The notes: generated from the letters alone by a model not told the origin. A stretch of 64,000 bases of DNA from Bacillaceae bacterium JMAK1 (GCA_012970285.1 JIBW01000001.1:25615-89614), one strand, 5' to 3'. Positions 33,318-41,923 are shown, counted from the first letter of the stretch. A program made the numbers and translations.

Positions 33318-34931
33318 ATGGCAGAAAGTAAGTTAGTCCGAGGAACAATGATGCTAACAGGGGCAACGTTGTTTTCACGGTTACTCGGATTGTTATACAT
33401 ATTTCCATTTACATTAATGGTCGGTCAACAAGGAAATGCCTTATATTCTTACGGTTATCTTCCGTATACGTTGTTGCTAAGTCTATCAACGTTAGGGATT
33501 CCGATGGCAGTCTCTAAATTCGTTGCCAAGTATCACGCAGTTGGCGATTATGAAACTGGTCATCGACTGTTTCGTTCCGCGCTGATTGTGATGGGAATTA
33601 CAGGGATTATCTCGTTTCTATTGCTCTTTTTATTAGCACCACAAATTGCGGCTCAAGTCGTTGCAGATGATGGAACCGGGAATCGGCCAGAAGACGCAAC
33701 ATTTGTTATTCGTATGGTAAGTGTCGCGCTAATTATTATTCCGATCATGGCAGTGATTCGTGGATATTTCCAAGGGTTTCAATCGATGGGACCAACGGCG
33801 ATTTCACAAGTCGTTGAACAAATCTTCCGTGTCGGTTTTATTCTCGTTGCTACATTCCTAATTCTACAAGTAGGAAATGGATCGCTCGGGACTGCCGTTG
33901 GTTTTGCGACATTCGGTGCATTTATTGGAGGCTTAGGCTCATTTCTTGTCTTGTATTATTTTTGGAGAAAGCGCAAGGCAGGAATTCACCAATTAGTAAG
34001 CGAAACAAAGAGACAAGGAGAGCCGTTGCCACTGGGTGGCATGTACAAAGAATTGATTCGCTATGCGTTGCCACTTTCATTTGTAGGGTTGGCAATCCCG
34101 CTCTTCCAATTAATTGATATGTTTACGTATTCGAGTGCATTAGAAACGTATGGATTTACAGGTCAAGAAGCGGAAAGCGCATTTGGTATTTTTGCAAGGA
34201 CGAGTCACTCAGTCATTCTTATTCCAGTGGCAGTAGCAACGGCCATGTCCGTAAATATTATCCCAGCCATTACCCGTTCAAATACGAGCGGTAATCGTGA
34301 TGAGATGAATGCATACATGACGAAGTGTTTTTATATCATCTTATTCTTTACCGTTCCAGCGATGGCAGGGCTTATGATTTTATCGACACCAGCGTTTGCG
34401 ACATTGTTCGGTATGGATGACTATATTCTCGGTGGTCAGATCCTGCAAATGTATGCACCAGCTGCGGTATTGTTCTCACTATTTGCAGTGACCGCTGCGA
34501 TGTTACAAGGAATGAATAAACAAAAGCAAGCGATCATGGGGCTTGTAATTGGGCTCATCATTAAATTGAGTCTCACGTACATTCTTACTGTTCTGTTTGG
34601 TGTTGGTGGAGCTGTTGTCGCTACGTTACTTGGCTATAGTATAGCGATTGTGTACAACGTTATTTCCATCCGGAAAGCAACGAACTATGAAGTGAATCAG
34701 TTAAAGCATCCTGCACTTAAAGTAGCGTTGATTACAGTAGTCATGGTCGTTGCAGTAGCGATTGTGCAAGCGGGTGGTCAACACGTATTTGATACATCAA
34801 CGCAAGTAGGAATGGTTTCTGTTCTAGCCTTCGGTGTTGTTACAGGCGGATTACTATATTTTGTTCTGGCTGTACGAACGGGGTTAGCTGCAGACGTATT
34901 GGGAGATCGTTTTGCTTTGTTAAGAAAATGA
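33318..34931 (+). CDS. murJ: Lipid II flippase, YtgP/MurJ-type MOP-superfamily protein
   Basis: A 537-residue polytopic membrane protein of the MATE/MVF/polysaccharide-transporter superfamily with about 14 hydrophobic segments. The N-terminus, RGTMMLTGATLFSRLLGLLY, is typical of YtgP. In B. subtilis this protein flips lipid II from the cytosolic to the outer face of the membrane for wall synthesis. ATG 33318 has no strong ribosome site close by (a GGGTG lies about 15 bp upstream), so the start is a little uncertain. The next gene, a SEDS glycosyltransferase, is 65 bp downstream, placing flippase and polymerase genes side by side. Confidence 0.92.
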   Translation: MAESKLVRGTMMLTGATLFSRLLGLLYIFPFTLMVGQQGNALYSYGYLPYTLLLSLSTLGIPMAVSKFVAKYHAVGDYETGHRLFRSALIVMGITGIISFLLLFLLAPQIAAQVVADDGTGNRPEDATFVIRMVSVALIIIPIMAVIRGYFQGFQSMGPTAISQVVEQIFRVGFILVATFLILQVGNGSLGTAVGFATFGAFIGGLGSFLVLYYFWRKRKAGIHQLVSETKRQGEPLPLGGMYKELIRYALPLSFVGLAIPLFQLIDMFTYSSALETYGFTGQEAESAFGIFARTSHSVILIPVAVATAMSVNIIPAITRSNTSGNRDEMNAYMTKCFYIILFFTVPAMAGLMILSTPAFATLFGMDDYILGGQILQMYAPAAVLFSLFAVTAAMLQGMNKQKQAIMGLVIGLIIKLSLTYILTVLFGVGGAVVATLLGYSIAIVYNVISIRKATNYEVNQLKHPALKVALITVVMVVAVAIVQAGGQHVFDTSTQVGMVSVLAFGVVTGGLLYFVLAVRTGLAADVLGDRFALLRK

Positions 34932-34996
34932 AATCTACTGTAATTGGTTCAGCATGTTACACTAAAATTTGATTTTATTGTAGGTGGGTGAAAGGG

Positions 34997-36175
34997 ATGC
35001 TGGCACGTTTTAAAGCCTTTGATTGGATATTTATCAGTGCTGTATTTGCTTTAGCTGTCTTCGGTCTTCTCATGGTATATAGTGCTAGTTATCCTGCTGC
35101 AATTAACAGCGGTGAACCAGCAACTGCAGTCGTATCAAGACAGCTAATGTTTTTTGTTATCGGTATTGTATTGTTTGTAGTGATCATGAATTTCAGATAC
35201 CAATTTTTCAAGAAGTTAAGTCCGTTGATCATTATTGCTTCATTGATTCTTCTGTTATTAGTTCCGATTATAGGTCTTGAAGATAAAGGTGCAACAAGGT
35301 GGATCTCAATTGCTGGGTTTACAATTCAGCCTTCCGAGTTTGTAAAGCTTGGTGTAATTATCTACTTGGCGTCTGTATACTCAAAGAAACATAAATACAT
35401 TAATCGTTTTATACAAGGTGTATTACCACCACTTGTAATCGTCGTCTTTTTGTTCACGTTAATCTTGCTACAACCGGATTTAGGTACAGCAGTCGTCATT
35501 TTGATGGTTACAGGGATTATTATCTTTTTATCAGGTGCAAGGCTCAGGCATTTAATAATGCTCGGTGCGCTTTCCTTAACGTCAGTCGCAATATTAATTA
35601 CACAAGAAGAGTATCGAATGAACAGGATCTTTGCTTTTATAGATCCATTTGCTCATCAAGATACACACGGGCACCAGTTAATTCAATCGTATTATGCGAT
35701 TGCTAATGGTGGTGTAACGGGTACTGGGTTTGGTCAAAGTGTTCAAAAGCTAGGTTATTTACCAGAACCACATAACGACTTTATCTTATCGATCATTTCA
35801 GAAGAAACGGGTATTCTCGGTGTTGGATTTGTGATTCTTTGCTTCTTAGTGATTGGGTTTCGTGGCATCGTGATCGGAAGTCGCTCAAAAAGCGTGTTCG
35901 GGTCATTGCTTGCATACGGAATTGTGTTTATGTTTATGTTCCAATTCATCTTTAATGCGGGAGCTGTAAGCGGAACGTTACCGATTACAGGGATTACACT
36001 ACCGTTTGTAAGTGCTGGTGGTTCTTCACTGATTGTTTCCTTTGTTGCGGCAGCAATCGTTGCGAACATTTCAAGGCAGAACACAAAAGAACAAAATCAA
36101 GAACACGTTGAAGACGTGGAAGATGAAGAACCGACATTAACCGTTGTTCAAAATGGGAAGATGGGGGCAAAATAA
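34997..36175 (+). CDS. SEDS-family peptidoglycan glycosyltransferase (FtsW/RodA/SpoVE)
   Basis: A 392-residue integral membrane protein with about ten membrane segments, of the SEDS family that polymerises lipid II. Seen motifs are YSASYP near the first extracellular loop, GATRWISIAGFTIQPSEFVKL, LLQPDLGTA with the catalytic-type Asp, and LPEPHNDFILSIISEE. ATG 34997 has AGGTGGG 8 bp upstream; GTG 34988 is a less likely start. The acidic tail (EDVEDEEP) is unusual. Close similarity to FtsW, RodA and SpoVE prevents naming the paralogue; B. subtilis, as I recall, has no SEDS gene at this locus. It follows murJ and precedes a Rossmann protein by 2 bp. Confidence 0.93.
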   Translation: MLARFKAFDWIFISAVFALAVFGLLMVYSASYPAAINSGEPATAVVSRQLMFFVIGIVLFVVIMNFRYQFFKKLSPLIIIASLILLLLVPIIGLEDKGATRWISIAGFTIQPSEFVKLGVIIYLASVYSKKHKYINRFIQGVLPPLVIVVFLFTLILLQPDLGTAVVILMVTGIIIFLSGARLRHLIMLGALSLTSVAILITQEEYRMNRIFAFIDPFAHQDTHGHQLIQSYYAIANGGVTGTGFGQSVQKLGYLPEPHNDFILSIISEETGILGVGFVILCFLVIGFRGIVIGSRSKSVFGSLLAYGIVFMFMFQFIFNAGAVSGTLPITGITLPFVSAGGSSLIVSFVAAAIVANISRQNTKEQNQEHVEDVEDEEPTLTVVQNGKMGAK

Positions 36176-36177
36176 TT

Positions 36178-36849
36178 ATGTTGGTCGTAGGTTACGGTCG
36201 ATTAGGACAAGCGATTGTCGGCATTTTAACGAACCATCAAACAGAACGCGTACATGTGTACAATCGAACGAAAGATAAATTAACAGGTGATCACAACGTA
36301 AACATCATCGACCCTCAGTCGTTTAAAGATTATCACGATGTATTGCTTGCAATTCCGGCTCATGCTTATGAGCCGTTTTTTTCCATGTACCGATCATTTT
36401 TTTCGTCAACGTGTCGTTTTTATTATACGGCTACGGCCCTTTTGCATTCTGACGTTCATACGCTTTTAGAACGGGAACAGACGATGATTCCGTGTAAGTT
36501 GTTAGGTCATGCTCGGGTTGCATTGCAAGAGCGAGAAGCGGTATTTGCACTTCAAAACGATCAACAAGTAAAAAGGTTCAATGAATTAACATCACATGCA
36601 TTTACAGTTATTGAAGGCGATGAAGATGCAGTTAGAATGGCTAATACGATTGCGACTGAAGAAAGCTTGCGAGGGTTAATGCGAATGGAAGAGCGAGTGA
36701 GCGGAACGTCGATCTCTAATGAAATGCTTCGAGCTGTACAAGCTCAAATACCTAATGGTATTGCAAAGGCGCATTTGCATCATGATCACGGCCACTTTGC
36801 CAGATCATTACTACAACAATGGAACATCAGGGGCGACGAAGATGAGTGA
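36178..36849 (+). CDS. NAD(P)-binding Rossmann-fold protein, function unknown
   Basis: A 223-residue protein beginning directly with the dinucleotide-binding strand MLVVGYGRLGQAIV (GxGxxGxxI). It is followed by an acid-free second strand ending VYNRTKDK, which favours NADP over NAD. The body resembles the pyrroline-5-carboxylate reductase/6-phosphogluconate dehydrogenase-type fold, but no catalytic motif is clear. The C-terminal HLHHDHGHFARS is a His-rich stretch that could bind metal. It starts 2 bp after the SEDS stop and overlaps rsuA by 8 bp, so it is certainly co-transcribed with both. I do not recognise an ortholog with a known role. Confidence 0.75.
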   Translation: MLVVGYGRLGQAIVGILTNHQTERVHVYNRTKDKLTGDHNVNIIDPQSFKDYHDVLLAIPAHAYEPFFSMYRSFFSSTCRFYYTATALLHSDVHTLLEREQTMIPCKLLGHARVALQEREAVFALQNDQQVKRFNELTSHAFTVIEGDEDAVRMANTIATEESLRGLMRMEERVSGTSISNEMLRAVQAQIPNGIAKAHLHHDHGHFARSLLQQWNIRGDEDE

Positions 36850-37558
36850 AAATAGCATGCGAATTGATAAGTTTTTAGCGAATGCGAACGTAGGCTCAAG
36901 AAGCGATGTGAAGAAATTAATCAAAAAAAAGCTCGTCATTGTAAACGAGACATTGGTTTCTGATGCAAGTTATAAAGTGGATGCATTGAAAGATGATATT
37001 CGTGTAAATGGGGAAGTAATTACGCTTAGAACATCGCCGAGTTATTACGTCATGAATAAAAGAAGTGGTGTTGTTACAGCGAAGAAAGATCACTTACACA
37101 AAACGGTGATGGATGATTTACACATAGACATACGTGAGCAACTTTTTCCTGTCGGTCGGTTAGACAAAGATACAGAAGGTCTTCTACTTTTAACGAGTGA
37201 TGGAGACTTTGCGCATCGTCTAACGTCGCCAAAGCATGACGTCGAAAAGGAATATGCAGTTGGACTAGACGCCTTGCCGCTTGAAGGAGAGCTCCTTCGA
37301 ATCGAAGAAGGACTTGAGTTAAAAGACGGAAGTCGAACAAAACCAGCGAAGATTACATTGAGCGAGCATCCGGATTATACGTTGCACATTACGATTACTG
37401 AAGGCAAGTATCATCAAGTGAAGCGAATGTTTGGAGCAATCGGTCGTAAAGTCGAGCGTTTAAAGCGTGTGAGAATCGGTGCGCTTCAATTAGACGAACA
37501 TTTAGCAACGGGCGAATATCGAGAGCTTACAACAGAAGAAGTTGAACAACTACAGTAA
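36842..37558 (+). CDS. rsuA: 16S rRNA pseudouridine synthase, RsuA family (YtzG)
   Basis: A 238-residue protein with an N-terminal S4 RNA-binding domain (MRIDKFLANANVGSRSDVKKLI) and the pseudouridine synthase domain with catalytic Asp in GRLDKDTEGLLLLTSDG. RsuA isomerises a uridine in 16S rRNA helix 18 (U516 in E. coli numbering). The start ATG 36842 overlaps the Rossmann gene by 8 bp. A reading up to 36719 lies inside the Rossmann gene with no ribosome site and was discarded. ytzG beside ytgP is conserved in Bacillus. A terminator follows the stop. Confidence 0.95.
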   Translation: MSENSMRIDKFLANANVGSRSDVKKLIKKKLVIVNETLVSDASYKVDALKDDIRVNGEVITLRTSPSYYVMNKRSGVVTAKKDHLHKTVMDDLHIDIREQLFPVGRLDKDTEGLLLLTSDGDFAHRLTSPKHDVEKEYAVGLDALPLEGELLRIEEGLELKDGSRTKPAKITLSEHPDYTLHITITEGKYHQVKRMFGAIGRKVERLKRVRIGALQLDEHLATGEYRELTTEEVEQLQ

Positions 37559-37565
37559 ACAAAAG

Positions 37566-37592
37566 AAAGCCAGCACAGATGTGCTGGCTTTT
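37566..37592 (+). terminator. Intrinsic terminator after rsuA
   Basis: AAAGCCAGCAC and GTGCTGGCTTT form an 11-bp stem around AGAT; the T-run is short. Confidence 0.85.
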
Positions 37593-37612
37593 CAAAATTT
37601 CTACACGTATGT

Positions 37613-37828
37613 TTACGAAGCTTTAACTTTCTGCTTTGTGGTCCACTTTCCACGACTGGGACTATGAACTAGATTGTTGTATTCTAGCACGTTTAAGTCA
37701 CGCTGGATCGTACGTTGTGTGATGCCGAATTCATCAACCAGTTGTTGTGTGGTTACCGTGCCTTCTTTTCGAATGTACAAGTAAATTGACTTAATTCTAA
37801 TAAGCATACGGTCGGTTGAAGTTCGCAA
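37613..37828 (-). CDS. ytzE: Small DeoR-type winged-helix protein (YtzE-like)
   Basis: A 71-residue protein consisting only of a DeoR-type helix-turn-helix: RIKSIYLYIRKEGTVTTQQL, VDEFGITQRTIQRDLNVLEYNNLV. The sugar-phosphate-sensing domain of full DeoR regulators is absent. The start is TTG 37828 on the complement, 8 bp after AAGGAG. A perfect promoter (TTGATC-17-TATAAT) lies 156-184 bp upstream, so the gene has an unusually long leader. Small free-standing DeoR domains may act as transcription factors or anti-regulators; the target is unknown. Confidence 0.88.
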   Translation of the reverse strand: MRTSTDRMLIRIKSIYLYIRKEGTVTTQQLVDEFGITQRTIQRDLNVLEYNNLVHSPSRGKWTTKQKVKAS

Positions 37829-37977
37829 AAAACCACTCCTTCTATAAAAATAGAATCAAGGGGACGCGTACGTTCTCTCTTTCTTTGCAATAACGCGGCA
37901 CTGCACAGATCCAGGAGACCAAAAGTGTATATGAAATTGTGATGACAGGTCTTAGGCTGGCCAGTGTTCCTGATTCA
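37829..37977 (-). ncRNA. Candidate structured leader or small RNA upstream of ytzE
   Basis: Transcription from the promoter at 37984-38012 would produce about 150 nt before ytzE. The RNA can form ATCAGGA with TCCT(G)GAT, an inner AGACC with GGTCT, and a TTCTAT/ATAGAA hairpin just before the ribosome site. I do not recognise a riboswitch; a GTGCCGCG stretch is only remotely like a T-box. It may be an independent RNA, a regulatory 5' leader or plain untranslated sequence. Confidence 0.3.
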
Positions 37978-37983
37978 AGATCC

Positions 37984-38012
37984 ATTATACTACACGATTA
38001 TTTGAAGATCAA
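37984..38012 (-). promoter_or_regulatory. Sigma-A promoter directed toward ytzE
   Basis: On the complement, TTGATC (38012-38007) and TATAAT (37989-37984) are exactly 17 bp apart. Confidence 0.8.
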
Positions 38013-38037
38013 AACATCTTTCCTCGAGCCATATCGA

Positions 38038-38973
38038 TTATGAATCGAATTGGAACAAGTCTGTAGAAAGGTAGCGCTCTCCTGTATCACAAGCAATAGC
38101 TACAACAACTTGTCCTGGTTTTAACGTTTTTGCAAGCTCAATCGCTGCAAAACAAGCAGCACCAGATGAAGGACCAACGAGGATTCCTTCTTCACGAGCT
38201 AATTTGCGAACGGTATCATACGCATCTTCGTCACCAATGCAATCAATATCATTGTAGACCGATTGATTTAGAATAGGTGGGATAAAACCAGGTGACGTTC
38301 CTACAAGCTTGTGTGGACCTGGCTTGCCACCAGATAATACTGGTGAGCCTTTCGGTTCTACGACACGAATTGTGATGTCAGGATAATGTTCACGTAAAGT
38401 TTCACCTGTTCCTGTAATCGTTCCACCTGTACCAGATGCTGCGACAAAACCAGCTAATGGTTTATTGATGGACTCAACGTCATTCACGATTTCGAGTGCT
38501 GTCGTTTTTCGATGAGCATCAGGGTTTGCTTCATTTTCAAATTGCATCGGCATAAAGCTATTGTCAATTTCTTTTGTGAGTTCGTGCGCTCTGGAAATTG
38601 CACCAGGCATTTTTTTATCTCCTGGCGTGAGAACGACTTCAGCACCATATGCTTTTAATAGGTTAATTCGTTCTTGTGACATCGTATCTGGCATCGTTAA
38701 GATGCAGCGGTAGCCACGAACTGCCGCGTTCATTGCAAGTCCAATTCCAGTGTTGCCTGAAGTAGGTTCAATAATGACGGTGCCTTTTTTTAGATGTCCA
38801 CCGTCTTCTGCTTGCAAGATCATTTCCTTTGCAGCGCGGTCTTTCACACTGCCGCTAGGATTTTGATATTCCAGCTTTAAGTACACATCTGCACTTCCTT
38901 CTGGAACAATACGGTTCAGTTTGACAAGAGGTGTGTTACCTACGAGTTCGTCGATTTGATTGTATACGGTCAT
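38038..38973 (-). CDS. cysK: Cysteine synthase (O-acetylserine sulfhydrylase)
   Basis: PLP enzyme making cysteine from O-acetylserine and sulfide, 311 residues. The PLP lysine is in GSVKDRAA (about residue 43). The substrate loop is PTSGNTG, the phosphate loop GTGGTITG, and the C-terminal Ser of GPSSGAA contacts the pyridine nitrogen. ATG 38973 on the complement has GGAG eight bases upstream; a GTG three codons earlier is less likely. A TATAAT box lies about 60 bp upstream with a poor -35. No S-box or T-box was seen. Paralogues of this family (OASS-B, CBS-like) look alike, so cysK versus another cysteine synthase copy is not settled. Confidence 0.93.
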   Translation of the reverse strand: MTVYNQIDELVGNTPLVKLNRIVPEGSADVYLKLEYQNPSGSVKDRAAKEMILQAEDGGHLKKGTVIIEPTSGNTGIGLAMNAAVRGYRCILTMPDTMSQERINLLKAYGAEVVLTPGDKKMPGAISRAHELTKEIDNSFMPMQFENEANPDAHRKTTALEIVNDVESINKPLAGFVAASGTGGTITGTGETLREHYPDITIRVVEPKGSPVLSGGKPGPHKLVGTSPGFIPPILNQSVYNDIDCIGDEDAYDTVRKLAREEGILVGPSSGAACFAAIELAKTLKPGQVVVAIACDTGERYLSTDLFQFDS

Positions 38974-39130
38974 TATGTTCACTCCAACTAGTTATAAGTT
39001 AATGGCGATTAAACAAACTGTTCTAATAGGTATTATAACGGAATTGGAAGGTCTACGAAAGAAAGGCGTATTCCTAATTTACAAAATGTACGGTAGGATA
39101 GTAAGAACTGCTACAGAAGGGTGAGTCATA

Positions 39131-39670
39131 ATGGGAACGCATTATTTCTTTGGGATTCATGTAGAAGAAGAGATTCGAGCAAGTATTTCAGAAAACCGTG
39201 AATTGCAAAAAGCCGTTCTTCCGTTTAAAAAACAGACACATCCGAGAGATTATCACATTACGCTCAAGTTTTTTGGTGAGTTATCCGATGAGTTACGTAA
39301 AGAACTCATTCAGCAAGCAAACGATCTAGCGAGTAAAATTAAACCATTTACAATTGATGTTCAAGGCGTTGCGACATTTGGCTTAGCATCTTCACCACGC
39401 GTTTTATACGTAGAAACAGAGTTAAACCAGTCGTTAAAACAATTGCAAGCAGCGATCGAAGATAAAGCAAGTCGATTAGGAATTACAAAGGAAACACGAC
39501 CATACATTCCGCATATTACCGTTGCACGGCGGTTTAACGGTCAAGCGTTTACTCTTCCTGAAACACAAATTAACCATCGTCTGCACGTCGTAGATTTTCG
39601 TTTATATGAAGTTCGTCCAAATCTTATCCCTCGTTATCATACGGTTTCACAATTTACATTAAAAGGGTGA
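39131..39670 (+). CDS. thpR: RNA 2',3'-cyclic phosphodiesterase (2H family, YtlP)
   Basis: A 179-residue 2H phosphoesterase. The two HxT catalytic motifs are His42-Ile-Thr44 (DYHITLKFFGEL) and His128-Ile-Thr130 (YIPHITVARRF), spaced as in the LigT/ThpR family, which hydrolyses 2',3'-cyclic phosphates at RNA ends. The start ATG 39131 has AAGGGTGAG upstream. The next gene, lrgA, begins 4 bp after its stop, so it probably shares a transcript with lrgA-lrgB. It is the B. subtilis YtlP equivalent by position. Confidence 0.94.
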   Translation: MGTHYFFGIHVEEEIRASISENRELQKAVLPFKKQTHPRDYHITLKFFGELSDELRKELIQQANDLASKIKPFTIDVQGVATFGLASSPRVLYVETELNQSLKQLQAAIEDKASRLGITKETRPYIPHITVARRFNGQAFTLPETQINHRLHVVDFRLYEVRPNLIPRYHTVSQFTLKG

Positions 39671-39673
39671 GGG

Positions 39674-40057
39674 ATGATGAAGGTAGTTAAAGACTTCTCA
39701 ATGTTGCTTTTACAATTAGCAGTTCTCGTTCTTTTTTATTTTGTAGGGATGATGATTAGCAATTGGATTCCGTTCCCAATTCCAGGGAGTGTGATTGGAA
39801 TGTTATTGTTGCTACTTTGTCTTCAGTTAAAGGTTATAAAAATTCAATGGGTCAAAAAAGGTGCAACGTTATTAATCGTACATATGCCTTTGTTATTTAT
39901 TCCAATTCTAGCTGGACTCATTCAACATTTAGATTTACTACGTGTACACGGATTGACGCTCGTTGTCATTACAGCATTAAGTACGTGGCTCGTATTAGCG
40001 ACTGCTTCAATTCTTAGTCAGTGGTTGTTAAAGAAGCAGGTGAGAAGCAATGAGTGA
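39674..40057 (+). CDS. CidA/LrgA family holin-like protein
   Basis: A 127-residue membrane protein with four hydrophobic segments, of the CidA/LrgA family. In staphylococci these act as holin-like regulators of murein hydrolase release. In Bacillus and plants, paired LrgAB-type proteins have been linked to export or import of small organic acids such as pyruvate or glycolate. The motif IPFPIPGSVIGMLLL is the family signature. ATG 39674 (or the next ATG, 39677) follows GGGTGAGGG. It overlaps the LrgB gene by 8 bp. Confidence 0.93.
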   Translation: MMKVVKDFSMLLLQLAVLVLFYFVGMMISNWIPFPIPGSVIGMLLLLLCLQLKVIKIQWVKKGATLLIVHMPLLFIPILAGLIQHLDLLRVHGLTLVVITALSTWLVLATASILSQWLLKKQVRSNE

Positions 40058-40742
40058 GCTTATGATTAGCTTATGGTTTATTGCAATCACCCTCATGATC
40101 TACATTGCCGCTCGCAAATTAAATACTGTACACAAAGCACTTTATACGATGCCATTTTTAACAGGAACGATTGTACTGATTATGTTTCTTATTTTTTCGA
40201 ATACGTCGTACGAAGCTTACTCATTAGGGGGATCATGGATAGAATTTTGGTTAGGTCCTGCAATTGTGGCACTGAGTATCCCGCTCTATGAACAACGTAA
40301 AACGTTATTGAAATTTATCATTCCACTAGGTGTTCCAGTTGTTCTGGCAACATTCCTCGGGATCTTTACAGGTGTCAGTTTTGCTGGAATGGCAGGGCTC
40401 AGCGAGGAATTGATGTATTCGATTTTACCGAAATCTGTCACCACGCCGATTGCGATGGATATTGCCAGCGTCTTAGATGGGGATCCGTCCATTGCTGCAT
40501 TACTCGTACTTGTAGCGGGTGTCAGTGGTGTTTTATTCGCGGATGTTACGTTCCGCATCTTCAAGATTGATCAGAACTTAGCAAAAGGAATCGGACTCGG
40601 TGCAGCAGCTCATGGGATCGGTACAGCGAATGCGATGGAGAACGGTCAAGTTCAAGGGGCTGCGAGCTCCGTATCGATGACGTTGTGTGCCATCTTGCTG
40701 TCGATCTTCACACCAATCATTGCATTCGTATTCATGTATTAA
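40050..40742 (+). CDS. LrgB family membrane protein
   Basis: A 230-residue polytopic membrane protein of the LrgB/CidB family. It has the conserved LPKSVTTPIAMDIA segment, LVAGVSGVLFA, and GLGAAAHGIGTA near the C-terminus. It forms the partner of the preceding CidA/LrgA protein, with which it is translationally coupled. In B. subtilis the related PftAB is a pyruvate transporter; either a pyruvate-type transport or an autolysis role is possible here. No LytTR-type regulator pair lies next to it. Confidence 0.93.
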   Translation: MSELMISLWFIAITLMIYIAARKLNTVHKALYTMPFLTGTIVLIMFLIFSNTSYEAYSLGGSWIEFWLGPAIVALSIPLYEQRKTLLKFIIPLGVPVVLATFLGIFTGVSFAGMAGLSEELMYSILPKSVTTPIAMDIASVLDGDPSIAALLVLVAGVSGVLFADVTFRIFKIDQNLAKGIGLGAAAHGIGTANAMENGQVQGAASSVSMTLCAILLSIFTPIIAFVFMY

Positions 40743-40752
40743 GGGGGATCAG

Positions 40753-41694
40753 ATGGTTCATCTCGTTAAATTAGAAGATTATGTATCTCGGTATGAAGTT
40801 GACTTACAACGTTATCCAAATCAGTATTCAAGGTTAAAGCAAGAAAAGTGGCGACATATGAAGAAGCTTTGGCAAGAAGCGAATGTCGACCTAAGAGATG
40901 AAGATGACTTTAACGAAGAGTGGTTTCTTGGGGAATCAAAGAGTTTCTGGAAACAATCCATTGCGAAGTTCAAAAAAAAACCAGTAGAAGCTTCACTTGA
41001 GCGCCAAGATCTTCATCCTGATTTCGAACGATATCGAAATAAAACGATGGCTGACTTGGAACAGCAATTTTATTACGAATTGTTCCAAGCACAATTGAAG
41101 TGGGCATCTTCATCTTTACAAGAAGAATCGATATTAGATAGTCGGTATCGTTATGATAGTCGTTTGCGACAGCTACTTAAGGAACTTCCTGACAACTATT
41201 TTCTTTTTTATTATCCTGTATTAAAAATTGCCCAAGCGGAAATTGACTTAGAAGTTGTCGTAATTTCTCCTACAGATATTTATTGTGTATCGTTTATTGA
41301 GACGAACAAAAATTCAATTATTCATGCGAGTACGGATCGATTTTGGAAGATTGACCATGGGGAAAAGTATCGCAAAAAAATAGTTAGTCCGATGCTCTCT
41401 CAAAATCGAATGCGTAAAGTGATTGCGACACTCTTGAGTGAAGCGACAATACGCTCACAGATTCATTCTGTCATCGTTGCACCAGATGGGTACATTGATG
41501 ACTATCAAGCGCCACTACGTGCACTTAAAGTGGATTGTACGTCGTATAACCAATGGTTGGGTGAGCTTAAGCGTCATCCGTCACCGCTAAAAAAGAAGCA
41601 AATGGATATCACTGTAACGTTGTTAAATGCAAGTTCTACGAAAAGTTTTGAACGGCATCGTTCGGACGTAGAAAAGCAAAGCTTTGAGTCTTGA
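40753..41694 (+). CDS. NERD-like (nuclease-related) domain protein, YtlQ-type
   Basis: A 313-residue soluble protein. The central part (LRQLLKELPDNYFLFYYPVLKIAQAEIDLEVV, from about residue 140) fits a restriction-endonuclease-like core, with the Glu-Ile-Asp-Leu-Glu pattern followed by a SFIE element. Such cores occur in NERD-domain proteins. The N-terminal 110 residues are charged and helical. The assignment is by pattern only, and the catalytic Lys of the usual PD-(D/E)xK core is not clear. ATG 40753 follows AGGGGG; a reading to 40687 lies within lrgB and lacks a ribosome site. It starts 10 bp after lrgB, so it closes the thpR-lrgA-lrgB transcript. Confidence 0.65.
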   Translation: MVHLVKLEDYVSRYEVDLQRYPNQYSRLKQEKWRHMKKLWQEANVDLRDEDDFNEEWFLGESKSFWKQSIAKFKKKPVEASLERQDLHPDFERYRNKTMADLEQQFYYELFQAQLKWASSSLQEESILDSRYRYDSRLRQLLKELPDNYFLFYYPVLKIAQAEIDLEVVVISPTDIYCVSFIETNKNSIIHASTDRFWKIDHGEKYRKKIVSPMLSQNRMRKVIATLLSEATIRSQIHSVIVAPDGYIDDYQAPLRALKVDCTSYNQWLGELKRHPSPLKKKQMDITVTLLNASSTKSFERHRSDVEKQSFES

Positions 41695-41701
41695 ACAGCA
41701 A

Positions 41702-41731
41702 TTGACGGTCTTTCTATTCATCTGCTATGAT
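41702..41731 (+). promoter_or_regulatory. Candidate promoter of ytmP
   Basis: TTGACG (41702-41707) and TATGAT (41726-41731) are 18 bp apart, just after the NERD-like gene. They would give a leader of about 190 nt in which I see no recognisable RNA motif. Confidence 0.6.
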
Positions 41732-41923
41732 TAACGTTGATTATTAATAAGCCAATAGACAAAACTGAACGTAATAATAGAAAAGCACGAACGCTAAAGT
41801 GATATGTTGCGCCACGACCGATTCGGATTTTGTTGGCGTATCTTTTTTTCGGTAGTTCAATCAATACGTCAAAGTCTGGGCAGTGAGAATATGCAAGCTC
41901 AAATATTTAAAAGGATCCCCGCC

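Noticed and set aside
36719..36841. N-terminal extension of RsuA
   Set aside because: It runs within the Rossmann gene in another frame; the S4 domain begins at the ATG 36842 reading.
37829..37977. T-box-like GTGCCGCG stretch in the ytzE leader
   Set aside because: Only a partial match to the T-box core. The leader is too short, there is no terminator/antiterminator pair, and the downstream gene is not an amino-acid or tRNA-charging gene.
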